A DNA stretch of 64,000 bases. It comes from Oceanibium sediminis. Its GTDB lineage: Bacteria > Pseudomonadota > Alphaproteobacteria > Rhodobacterales > Rhodobacteraceae. The stretch spans positions 372,001 to 436,000 of the forward strand of contig NZ_QGNX01000001.1 in the NCBI RefSeq assembly GCF_003265325.1. Direction: 5' to 3'. Shown one piece after another: positions 16,392-24,073 of this stretch. Both the position numbers and the translations under genes were made by a program. The notes beneath the pieces were generated by a model that was given only the letters and a program-made list of their open reading frames with translations, was not told the origin of the DNA and made no database searches. Within the stretch, counting starts at the first letter, position 1, and each line of letters starts with the position of its first letter.

Positions 16392-17384
16392 TTACTGGCG
16401 GTAGGCGGACAGGATCCGCTCGGCCCGCTCGCCGATCTTTTCGGCCCATTCGCTGACCACGGGGCTTGCGGCCTCGTTCAGGAAGGCGGTGAACTCGGCG
16501 GGAACGCTTTCGACGACCTCCATGTCGTTTTCACGCATCACGGCGAAGTCCTTGGCGATGCTGTCCGCGGCCAGCTGCCAGCCCAGCGCTTCGGCGGCCT
16601 CGGCGGCGGCCAGAACGTCGGCCTGCTGCGCTTCGCTCAGCCCGTCCCAGGTGTCGCGGTTCATGTGCACGGCCTGAAGCCCGGAGGAGTAGTTCACCTG
16701 CGTGAAGTGGGACTGAAGCTCCCACAGCTGCACGCCCACCCCGCCGTTGGCCGAGGTCAGAACCGCGTCGATCGCGTTGGTGGACAGCTGCGCGGGCACA
16801 TCGGACCAGGCCAGCTTGATCGGGAACGCGCCAACGCCCTTCAGAAGCTCGGTCGCGGTCACGTCGAAGGTGCGGATCTTCACGCCTTCCAGGTCGGCAG
16901 CGCTTTCAAACGCCTTGTTGCCCCACAGGCCGGACGGCGGCCAGGGCGTGGCGAACAGGAACACCTGGCCGTTGTCTTCCAGAACCTTCTCGTATTCCGG
17001 CTTGGCCAGGTCATACAGACGCCGCGCGTCTGCCGTGGTGGGCGCAAGGAAGGGCAGCGCGGACAGCTGGAAGATCGGGTCGATCCCCAGCCAGGCCGAG
17101 AAGGGAGAGGTGGCAAGCTGGATCGCGCCATCGCCGACCGCGTCGAAATGATCGATGGTCTTGTAGCCCAGCGCGCCGCCGTGGTGCACGGTCACGTCGA
17201 TCTCGCCTTCGCTGTTGTCGGCCAGTTCGGCGGCGAAGAAGTCGGCGACCTGCCCGTGCAGCGAGGTTCCTGGGAATTCGTTGCTCATGTCCCAGTTCTG
17301 GGCGACAGCGGGCTGGACCAGCGCCGCAAGGACCAGGGCGGCCACCGAAAGGCGCGTGGTCAGTTTGTCTGCTATGCGTGTCAT
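16392..17384 (-). CDS. dctP: TRAP transporter substrate-binding protein (DctP type)
   Basis: A 330-residue periplasmic binding protein. The ATG at 17384 is chosen for the GAGGGAGAAG ribosome site and because it yields a signal peptide ending in QPAVA-QNW. The mature protein starts NWDMSNEFPGTSLHGQVADFFA and carries the family core LEGVKIRTFDVTATELLKGVGA with the arginine that normally salt-bridges the ligand carboxylate, and the AIDAVLTSANGG segment. This points to a ligand with a carboxylate. It starts the dctP-dctQ-dctM-GAF operon and has two perfect GTATAC sites upstream. The exact ligand is not determined. Confidence 0.9.
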   Translation of the reverse strand: MTRIADKLTTRLSVAALVLAALVQPAVAQNWDMSNEFPGTSLHGQVADFFAAELADNSEGEIDVTVHHGGALGYKTIDHFDAVGDGAIQLATSPFSAWLGIDPIFQLSALPFLAPTTADARRLYDLAKPEYEKVLEDNGQVFLFATPWPPSGLWGNKAFESAADLEGVKIRTFDVTATELLKGVGAFPIKLAWSDVPAQLSTNAIDAVLTSANGGVGVQLWELQSHFTQVNYSSGLQAVHMNRDTWDGLSEAQQADVLAAAEAAEALGWQLAADSIAKDFAVMRENDMEVVESVPAEFTAFLNEAASPVVSEWAEKIGERAERILSAYRQ

Positions 17385-17496
17385 TGTCTTCTCCCTCTTC
17401 TCTTCAATGACCTTCGGCTTTTGCGGCCGAAGATTGTCCCGCCCGCGCTTGAAAGCCGCTTTGGCCAGCATGGTTCGAGTCGGCCCAGTCTGAGTT

Positions 17497-17526
17497 TAGT
17501 ATACGCTGTTGTCAATACGTATACGA
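17497..17526 (-). promoter_or_regulatory. Two phased GTATAC operators upstream of dctP
   Basis: Two perfect GTATAC cores at 17499-17504 and 17519-17524 are centred exactly 20 bp apart, 115-140 bases upstream of the dctP ATG. The second is part of ACGTATACGAT, close to the palindrome before the FAD oxidoreductase. Confidence 0.72.
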
Positions 17527-17618
17527 TTTAGGATTTCCGTGTTTCTCGAAGGATTGGGCGCGGCGGACCCCGGGCCCAAGGTGCGCGAAAGCCGGACCCG
17601 TCAGGGCCCGGCTTCCGG

Positions 17619-18854
17619 TCAACTCAGCGTGTTCTTGTAGAAGGTGCCGCCCTTCATGATGACGTTCAGGTTCGGCCCGCCCTCGGCAAAGACCGACAGG
17701 TCCTTGTAGGGATCGCCGTCCACCACCAGCAGATCGGCATGCGCGCCGGGGATCAGCTCGCCCAGCTTGCCTTCCTGGCGCAGGATGCGCGCGTTGGTGA
17801 TCGTCGCCGCCGCGATTGCGCCCTGCGGGGACAGGACTTCGGCCTGCAACGCCAGCCCGTCGCACTGCCATTGCTGGGTGTGCATCGACAGGTCCGTGCC
17901 GTAGCCGATGGGCACACCGGCGGCCTTGCAGATCTCCAGCGATTCCAGCCCGGCGGCATGGACGATGTCGTTCTTCGCACGGCTGACCTCGGACTTGCCC
18001 GACGCCGCGCCAAGGCGCTTCGTGATCTCGTAGGTGATCAGCGTCGGCACGAGGTAGGCGTCCCGCTCGGCCATGTAGGCGGCGGTGTCGGGCTTGATGA
18101 AGTTGCCGTGCTCGATGGTGCGCAGCCCGGCGGCCAGCCCGCGGCGGATCGCGTCATCGGAATAGGCGTGGCCCGCGACGTAGACGCCCCAGCGCTGCGC
18201 CTCTTCCACGATCGCCTCGATCTCGTCCGAGCGGTACTGAAGGCTGTTCAGCGGATCGTTGGGCGAGGCGACGCCGCCGCTGAGCATGACTTTGATCTGG
18301 TCCGCGCCCTTGCGCAGCTCGTCCCGTACTGCCTTCAGCACCTCCGGCAGACCATCCGCGATGATGGAGAACAGCTCAGACGTGGAACAGCAGGCGTAAT
18401 CCTCGGTCGTGACACTCGCCTCGCGGAAATCCCCGTGTCCGCCGGTCTGGGAAATCGAGCGCCCCGAAACGAACAGGCGCGGCGTGTCGATGTACCCCGC
18501 CTCAGATGCGTTGCGCATCCCGAAGTCGCCCCCCGCCATGTCCCGGACGGAGGTGAAGCCGCGCATCAGCATCCCCTTCAGCACGAACGCCGCCTTCGCC
18601 GAGGCGTAGGTGATCGGCACGGTCCGCGCGAGGCCGAGGTTCATCTCGTTCATGAACATGTGGACGTGGGTGTCGATCAGGCCGGGGCAGATTGTGCGCC
18701 CGCCCACGTCGATGCGCGCGGCGCTGTCGCTCTTGATCGGGGTGTCGGACACTTCCTTGACCAGCCCGTCCTCGATCAGCAGGTCGAGCCCTTCGACCAG
18801 TTCGGGCTGCCTCGGGTCGAGCAGCTTGCCGCCGCTGAAGATGATCGCTGTCAC
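17619..18854 (-). CDS. Metal-dependent amidohydrolase (prolidase/imidazolonepropionase-like)
   Basis: A 411-residue amidohydrolase of the COG1228 branch. I chose the GTG at 18854 because AGGAAAGGA lies upstream and the protein then starts at the first beta strand (TAIIFSGGKLLDP). The TIM-barrel metal ligands are visible: H63 and H65 in DTHVH, the probable carbamylated lysine in QIKVMLSGG, histidines in AGHAYSDD and IEHGNF, and the aspartate in GYGTDLS. Family members cleave Xaa-Pro or Xaa-Arg/Lys dipeptides, N-acyl amino acids and related amides, usually with two zinc ions. No signal peptide, so it is cytoplasmic and would act on a TRAP-imported compound. Two GTATAC-type operators precede it. 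Confidence 0.88.
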   Translation of the reverse strand: MTAIIFSGGKLLDPRQPELVEGLDLLIEDGLVKEVSDTPIKSDSAARIDVGGRTICPGLIDTHVHMFMNEMNLGLARTVPITYASAKAAFVLKGMLMRGFTSVRDMAGGDFGMRNASEAGYIDTPRLFVSGRSISQTGGHGDFREASVTTEDYACCSTSELFSIIADGLPEVLKAVRDELRKGADQIKVMLSGGVASPNDPLNSLQYRSDEIEAIVEEAQRWGVYVAGHAYSDDAIRRGLAAGLRTIEHGNFIKPDTAAYMAERDAYLVPTLITYEITKRLGAASGKSEVSRAKNDIVHAAGLESLEICKAAGVPIGYGTDLSMHTQQWQCDGLALQAEVLSPQGAIAAATITNARILRQEGKLGELIPGAHADLLVVDGDPYKDLSVFAEGGPNLNVIMKGGTFYKNTLS

Positions 18855-18964
18855 GATTGCGTCCTTTCCTGTCCCTTGCGATGGCGGCACGCGCCTCTGG
18901 CGCTTTGCTTGCCGTAGCGTTACTTCGGCGGCGCAGGGCGTACCCATCGCAGCACTGCCTCATT

Positions 18965-18994
18965 TGGTATACGTTCTGGAATTATCGTATTCAT
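18965..18994. promoter_or_regulatory. Two phased GTATAC-type operators between amidohydrolase and matA
   Basis: Cores GTATAC (18967-18972) and GTATTC (18987-18992) are centred 20 bp apart in the 253-base divergent gap. They lie 113-138 bases upstream of the amidohydrolase GTG and 116-141 bases upstream of matA. They could control one or both directions. Confidence 0.68.
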
Positions 18995-19107
18995 TTGTCA
19001 AGGCGGCGACAGGGATCTTTGCCCAGGCCCCAGGCGTGCTCGCAGACAGGGGCGGCGCATCGCCGGCAAGGGTTGTCCGCATGGCGCGTCGCGCTTAGCT
19101 ATCGCTC

Positions 19108-20424
19108 ATGGCACGTCAACCATCCCTTCTCGGCGATATGCTGAGCTCCCTTTTCGAGCGGCGCAGGCTGCCCGGGCGGGCGGACCCGGCCCGCACGATC
19201 GAGGACATGTGCACCGCCCTTCTGACCGAGGAGGGCGAGGTTTCGGGCATCCGGCTGGCGCAGACGATCCTCGACACCTACGAGGCGCTGGAGCGGGAGC
19301 AGAAGCGCGCCTTCTTCCACTACCTCAACGACCGTCTGGAACTGGACCCAGCCGAGGTCGCGACACTGGCCGGCGCTTACGCGAAGACCGGGACGCCAGA
19401 GGATTACCGCGCCCTGACCCGCGCCAGCGAGCCGCGCCGGCAGGAACTGCTGCGCCGCCTGAACCAGTCCTTCGGCGCGACGGCGGCACTGGTGCGGATG
19501 CGCGTGGACCTGCTGGAGTTCCTGCGCGAGGATGCGGACCTGAAGCGCACGGACTTCGATTTCGTCCACCTCCTGCGCAGCTGGTTCAACCGCGGCTTCC
19601 TGGTCTTGCGCCAGATCAGCTGGGAAACCCCCGCCAGCATCCTGGAAAAGATCGTCGCCTATGAGGCGGTGCACGCGATCAACGACTGGGACGACCTGCG
19701 CCGCCGCCTGCATCCGCCCGACCGGCGCTGTTTCGCGTACTTCCACCCCACGATGCCGGACGAGCCGCTGATCTTCGTCGAGGTGGCGCTGACACGCACG
19801 ATCCCGGACTCGATCCAGGCGGTCCTGAGCGGGGATCGCCCGCCCTCGAACCCGGAAGAGACGAGCGTCGCGGTGTTCTACTCCATCTCCAACTGCCAGC
19901 GGGGCCTGAAGGGGATTTCCTTCGGCAATATGCTGATCAAGCAGGTGGTCGGCGAACTCAGCGCCGAGCTGCCGCAGCTGAAGACCTTCGTCACCCTCTC
20001 GCCCATCCCCGGCCTGAACGCCTGGCTGCGCGCGCATGACGGCGACGACACCGCCGGGGCGGTCCTGTCCGGCACCGCCCGCGCAGAGGATGTCGAGCAT
20101 ATGGCCGCGCGCTACCTGCTGGAGGCCCGCACCCCGAACGGCGCGCCGCTGGACCCGGTGGAACGCTTCCACCTCGGCAACGGCGCGCTGGTGCAGGATG
20201 TGCACGCCGGGGCGGACACCTCGGAAAACGGGCTGCGCCAGTCCAGCGGGGCGATGGTCAACTACCTCTATGACCTTGCGGAAATCAGCCAGAACCACGA
20301 AACCTTCGTCCGAGGGGAGGCGCTGCCCGCCTCCCGCACGATCAGACAGAAGGCGGCCCGGCAGAAGCCGGCCAGACAGAAGGCGGCGGACCAGGCCACC
20401 GCCCGCAGGAAAGACGGACCATGA
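19108..20424 (+). CDS. matA: Malonyl-CoA decarboxylase
   Basis: A 438-residue malonyl-CoA decarboxylase (malonyl-CoA to acetyl-CoA and CO2). The N-terminal helical domain runs to about residue 170 (including LLRSWFNRGFLVLRQISWETPA). The GNAT-like catalytic domain follows, with ALTRTIPDSIQAVL, VFYSISNCQRGLKGISFGNMLIKQV and FVTLSPIPGLNAWL, where the family's serine/histidine-containing active site lies. The last 30 residues are an unusual RQK(A/P)A tail with three tandem copies, rich in Arg, Lys, Gln and Ala. The stop overlaps the next gene by four bases (ATGA), as expected for a matAB operon. No strong ribosome site is visible before the ATG. Confidence 0.93.
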   Translation: MARQPSLLGDMLSSLFERRRLPGRADPARTIEDMCTALLTEEGEVSGIRLAQTILDTYEALEREQKRAFFHYLNDRLELDPAEVATLAGAYAKTGTPEDYRALTRASEPRRQELLRRLNQSFGATAALVRMRVDLLEFLREDADLKRTDFDFVHLLRSWFNRGFLVLRQISWETPASILEKIVAYEAVHAINDWDDLRRRLHPPDRRCFAYFHPTMPDEPLIFVEVALTRTIPDSIQAVLSGDRPPSNPEETSVAVFYSISNCQRGLKGISFGNMLIKQVVGELSAELPQLKTFVTLSPIPGLNAWLRAHDGDDTAGAVLSGTARAEDVEHMAARYLLEARTPNGAPLDPVERFHLGNGALVQDVHAGADTSENGLRQSSGAMVNYLYDLAEISQNHETFVRGEALPASRTIRQKAARQKPARQKAADQATARRKDGP

Positions 20425-21932
20425 CGACCAACACGCTTTTCGATGCGCTGCTCGCCCCCCACCGCGCGCGCAAGACGCCGTTCCTGCACCTGAGCGAACC
20501 CGGCAGCCCGGCAGAGGTGTCCTTCGAGGACTTCCTCGCACAGGCGGCCCGGCTGGCCCATGTGCTGGTGGCCAGCGGCGTCACGCCCGGCGACCGGGTC
20601 CTGGTACAGGCGCCGAAACGCTCGGAAATGCTGGCGCTCTACGCCGCCGCGATCCAGGCGGGGGCGGTGTTCCTGCCGCTGAATACCGCCTATCGCCTTG
20701 ACGAGGTCAGCTATTTCATCGCCGACGCCGCCCCTAAGCTGGTCGTCTGCACCAGCGACATGGCCGACGCCCTGCGCCCCCTGGCCGAGGCGGAGGGCGG
20801 CACCGTCCTGACGCTGAACGCGGACGGCTCCGGCACCCTGGCCGAGCGGATGCAGGGCCAGCCCGACAGTTTCGACACCGTGCCACGCGGGCCGGACGAC
20901 CTGGCGGCGCTGCTTTATACCTCGGGCACGACGGGGCGCTCCAAGGGGGCGATGCTAACCCATGACAACCTGCTGTCCAACACCCGCGCGCTGGTGGACC
21001 TGTGGCGCATCACCAGCGACGACAGGCTGATCCACGCGTTGCCGATCTTTCACACCCACGGGCTGTTCGTGGCGATGAACACCTTCCTGCTGGCCGGGGG
21101 GCAGGTGCGCTTCCTGAACGGTTTCGACCTGGACGCCATCCTTGACGCGATGCCGGAGTCCACCGTGCTGATGGGCGTGCCGACCTTCTACACCCGGCTT
21201 CTGGGCGATGCGCGCCTGACGGCGGAGCGGGCGGCGAACATGCGGTTGTTCATCTCTGGCAGCGCGCCTTTGCTGGCGGAAACCCACACGGCCTTCAGCG
21301 CGCGCACCGGGCACCAGATCCTTGAGCGCTACGGCATGACGGAAACCAACATGACCACCTCCAACCCCTACGAGGGCGCGCGCAAGCCCGGCACCGTCGG
21401 CCATCCCCTGCCCGGCGTGGAAATCCGCCTGACGGACCCCGAAAGCGGCGCACCCGTGCCCCAAGGCAGCGTCGGCATGGTCGAAGTGCGCGGCCCCAAC
21501 GTCTTCAAGGGCTACTGGCAGATGCCCGAGAAAACGGCCGAGGAAATGCGCGAGGACGGCTTCTTCATCACCGGGGACCTCGGCCAGCTGGATGCGGAGG
21601 GCTACCTGTCCATCGTCGGCCGCCAGAAGGACCTGATCATCACCGGCGGGCTGAACGTTTATCCCAAGGAAATCGAGGATGTGCTGAACGCCGTCCCCGG
21701 CGTGGCCGAAAGCGCCGTCTACGGCGTGCCCGACCCAGATTTCGGCGAGCGTATCATCGCCGACGTGGTGCCGCGCCCCGACGCGCAGGTGACAGAGGAC
21801 GCTTTGCAAGCCGCAGCCGCCACGCTGGCCCGCTTCAAGCATCCGAAGGTCTATCGCATCGTGGAGGCGCTGCCGCGCAACACCATGGGCAAGGTGCAAA
21901 AGAACGTCCTGCGTACGAGCTATAAGGGCTGA
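20421..21932 (+). CDS. matB: Malonyl-CoA synthetase
   Basis: A 503-residue adenylate-forming ligase, length typical of MatB, which makes malonyl-CoA from malonate, ATP and CoA. The P-loop LLYTSGTTGRSKGAML is near residue 160-175, the A5 motif YGMTETNM near 305, the hinge GDLGQLDAEGYLSIVGRQKDLIITGGLNVYPKEIE at about 390-420, and the catalytic lysine in NTMGKVQK near the end. Adjacency and overlap with malonyl-CoA decarboxylase identify the substrate better than the sequence alone. Together the pair converts malonate to acetyl-CoA. No dedicated malonate carrier lies next to it; the TRAP system at 14-17 kb is a candidate only by proximity. Confidence 0.92.
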   Translation: MTTNTLFDALLAPHRARKTPFLHLSEPGSPAEVSFEDFLAQAARLAHVLVASGVTPGDRVLVQAPKRSEMLALYAAAIQAGAVFLPLNTAYRLDEVSYFIADAAPKLVVCTSDMADALRPLAEAEGGTVLTLNADGSGTLAERMQGQPDSFDTVPRGPDDLAALLYTSGTTGRSKGAMLTHDNLLSNTRALVDLWRITSDDRLIHALPIFHTHGLFVAMNTFLLAGGQVRFLNGFDLDAILDAMPESTVLMGVPTFYTRLLGDARLTAERAANMRLFISGSAPLLAETHTAFSARTGHQILERYGMTETNMTTSNPYEGARKPGTVGHPLPGVEIRLTDPESGAPVPQGSVGMVEVRGPNVFKGYWQMPEKTAEEMREDGFFITGDLGQLDAEGYLSIVGRQKDLIITGGLNVYPKEIEDVLNAVPGVAESAVYGVPDPDFGERIIADVVPRPDAQVTEDALQAAAATLARFKHPKVYRIVEALPRNTMGKVQKNVLRTSYKG

Positions 21933-21941
21933 AGGCGCGCG

Positions 21942-22337
21942 TCAGTCGCCCAGCAGCCCCTCCGCCTCCAGCACCTTGCGCGCCACGCGGAAACATTCCA
22001 GCGCCTGCGGCACGCCGCAATAGATGCCGATCACGTGGATGATGGCGCGCACCTCCTCAACCGTGACGCCATTGGTCAGCGCGCCCTTCAGGTGGATTTC
22101 CCACTCGGTCATCTTGCCGAGTGCTGCGATCATCGACAGGTTCATCATGCTGCGCGTCTTGGCGTCGATCACCTCGTCGCCCCAGCCGAAGCCCCAGCAC
22201 CAGGCGGTCATCGCTTCCTGGAACGGGCGCGAGAAGTCATCCGCCGCCGCCAGGTTCCGCTCGACATAATCCGCGCCGACCGTGGCCTTGCGCTGCTCCA
22301 GCCCCTTCAGGAACAGGTCCTCGTCGAAAATGCTCAT
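21942..22337 (-). CDS. Carboxymuconolactone decarboxylase family protein
   Basis: A 131-residue AhpD/CMD-fold protein. The conserved helix region is MTAWCWGFGWGDEVIDAKTRSMMNLSMIAALGKMTEWEIHLKGALTNGVTVEEVRAIIHVIGIYCGVPQA in pieces around residues 43-112; the motif HLKGALTNG and the late cysteine in IYCG are typical of CMD rather than peroxidase-type AhpD, which has a CxxC. It may decarboxylate a lactone or be a general CMD-like enzyme. It is the last gene of a three-gene minus operon with an HSD10-like dehydrogenase and an FAH-family hydrolase, a set that fits breakdown of an aromatic or keto-acid compound (inference). Confidence 0.85.
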   Translation of the reverse strand: MSIFDEDLFLKGLEQRKATVGADYVERNLAAADDFSRPFQEAMTAWCWGFGWGDEVIDAKTRSMMNLSMIAALGKMTEWEIHLKGALTNGVTVEEVRAIIHVIGIYCGVPQALECFRVARKVLEAEGLLGD

Positions 22338-22351
22338 CTCTGCGGCTCCTT

Positions 22352-23116
22352 TCAGCGCGGCGGCAGGCGGGTGGCCCCGTCCAGGCGGATGGTGGTGGCG
22401 TTCAGAAAGCGGTTGCGCACGATGTGTTCCACCAGCGCCGCGTATTCCTCCGGGTCGCCCAGGCGCGCCGGGAAGGGGATGTTGGCGGTGATCGCCGCCG
22501 TCGTCTCCTCCGGCAGGCTTTCCATCATCGGGGTGTGGAACAGTCCCGGCGCAATGGCAATGACGCGGATGCCGCTTTTCGCGAATTCACGCGCCGCTGG
22601 CAGGCTCATCGCCGCGACACCCCCTTTCGAGGCGGCATAGGCCGTCTGCCCGAACTGCCCGTCCTCATACGCGATGGAGGCGGTGTTGATCACCACGCCC
22701 CGCTCGCCATCCTCCAGCGGGTCCAGCACCAGCATTTCACGCGTTGCGGCGGACATGACGTTGTAGGTGCCGATCAGGTTGACGCCGATCACCTGCCTGA
22801 ACAGGTCGGTGGACAGCTTTCCCTCCCGCCCCACGACGCGGGCGGCGGGGGCGATGCCCGCGCAGTTGACCACGATCCGGGGTGCCTGCCCAGCGGCGGC
22901 GATCCCCTCGCGCAGCGCCTGTTCGACCGCGCCCGTATCGGCCACATCCGCCACGACCGCATGACCGCCGGTCGCCTCCGCCGTGGCTTTTGCGCGCGTA
23001 GCGTCGAAATCCAGCGCGATGATCGTCGCGCCACAGGCGGCCAGATGCCGCGCCGTTGCCGCGCCCAGCCCGCTGCCAGCGCCGGTGATCAGGGCCACAT
23101 GTCCGTTCAACTCCAT
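22352..23116 (-). CDS. SDR dehydrogenase, 3-hydroxyacyl-CoA dehydrogenase type II (HSD10)-like
   Basis: A 254-residue classical SDR. Motifs: TGAGSGLG at residues 11-18, DFDAT after the second strand (NAD preference), NCAG near 84-87, NTAS for the serine, and YAASK for the catalytic Tyr/Lys. The segment GVVINTASIAYEDGQFGQTAY and the C-terminal FPARLGDPEEYAALVEHIV are characteristic of the HSD17B10/type II 3-hydroxyacyl-CoA dehydrogenase group, which oxidises 3-hydroxyacyl-CoA and branched-chain intermediates. It lies 12 bases after the FAH gene and 14 before the CMD gene. Confidence 0.87.
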   Translation of the reverse strand: MELNGHVALITGAGSGLGAATARHLAACGATIIALDFDATRAKATAEATGGHAVVADVADTGAVEQALREGIAAAGQAPRIVVNCAGIAPAARVVGREGKLSTDLFRQVIGVNLIGTYNVMSAATREMLVLDPLEDGERGVVINTASIAYEDGQFGQTAYAASKGGVAAMSLPAAREFAKSGIRVIAIAPGLFHTPMMESLPEETTAAITANIPFPARLGDPEEYAALVEHIVRNRFLNATTIRLDGATRLPPR

Positions 23117-23128
23117 CGCTTCGCCTTT

Positions 23129-23827
23129 CTATTCCGCCGCCGTCAGGGTCAGCTGTACCGGGGCCAGCCCGGTGATCTCCCCCTCCAGCCGGTCGCCCGC
23201 CACCACGGGGCCGACACCCGCGGGCGTCCCCGTCATGATCAGATCACCCGGGCCGAGGTGGTAGTAATGGGACAGGTCGCTGACCAGTTCCTCCACAGAC
23301 CAGACCATGTCCGATAACAGCGCGTCCTGGCGCGTTTCCTCGTTGACCGCCAGCGTGATGCGCTGCGCCCCGACAGCGCCGAACGCGGCGGCGGGCGTCA
23401 GCGGGCCCAGCACCGCGCCATTCTCCACGTCCTTACCTAGGTCCCAGGAGCGGCGTTTTTCCTTCGCCGCCGCCTGCAAATCACGCCGCGTCATGTCCAG
23501 CCCCGCGCCGTAAAAGCCGACGGCCGAGCCTGCGTCCGCCACCGGCACACGGAACGCATCGCCGGTGAGGGCGACAACGAACTCCATCTCGTGGTGATAG
23601 TCCGAGGTGCCCGGCGGATAGGGCACGCTTGCCCCGCTTTCGACAGCAGAGAATGCCGATTTCGTGAAATAGAACGGGGCCGAACGGTCCACCGTGTTGC
23701 CCATCTCCGCCGCGTGGGCGGCGTAGTTGCGCCCGACGCAGAAGATGCGGCGGATGGGATAGCGCACCCCCTGCCCGGTGATCGGCAGGCTGGGCAGCGT
23801 GGCGGGCGGGAACAGGAAGTCAGGCAT
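23129..23827 (-). CDS. Fumarylacetoacetate hydrolase family protein
   Basis: A 232-residue FAH-domain protein, the short bacterial form. The family features are RIFCVGRNYAAHAAEM at the start of the domain, the acidic metal site in HHEMEFVV and GLDMTRRDLQ, the GKDVENGAVLGPL loop, and the closing LGPGDLIMTGTPAGVGPV. Members hydrolyse C-C bonds of acylpyruvates or decarboxylate oxaloacetate; the residues cannot separate these. It is the first gene of the FAH/HSD10/CMD operon. Confidence 0.9.
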   Translation of the reverse strand: MPDFLFPPATLPSLPITGQGVRYPIRRIFCVGRNYAAHAAEMGNTVDRSAPFYFTKSAFSAVESGASVPYPPGTSDYHHEMEFVVALTGDAFRVPVADAGSAVGFYGAGLDMTRRDLQAAAKEKRRSWDLGKDVENGAVLGPLTPAAAFGAVGAQRITLAVNEETRQDALLSDMVWSVEELVSDLSHYYHLGPGDLIMTGTPAGVGPVVAGDRLEGEITGLAPVQLTLTAAE

Positions 23828-23908
23828 CTACGCTCCGGGATGAAGGGCTGTCAGACGCAGCCTAGGGGCAATTCCGCGAAAGCTGAATCGGAAAATCCCG
23901 CGCGCCTC

Positions 23909-24073
23909 TCAGCCCCTTTCGGCAGGCTCGTCCGGTTCCTTGTCCTCGAGGATCCGGGCGGCGTTGCCCTCCGGGTCCTCGAACTGGCCAGAGGACAGCG
24001 CGAACCAGAAGGCCGCGAGCCCCAGCCCGCCGAGGAACAGTGAAATCGGGATGAGGATCAGCAGGACCGTCAT
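23909..24073 (-). CDS. ccoS: cbb3 oxidase assembly protein CcoS
   Basis: A 54-residue single-pass membrane protein: MTVLLILIPISLFLGGLGLA forms the membrane segment, then FWFALSSGQFEDPEGNAARIL, the CcoS signature, and an acidic tail. Its ATG overlaps the ccoI stop (ATGA), making it the last gene of ccoGHIS. CcoS is needed for haem/copper insertion into the cbb3 catalytic subunit in Rhodobacter. Confidence 0.92.
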   Translation of the reverse strand: MTVLLILIPISLFLGGLGLAAFWFALSSGQFEDPEGNAARILEDKEPDEPAERG

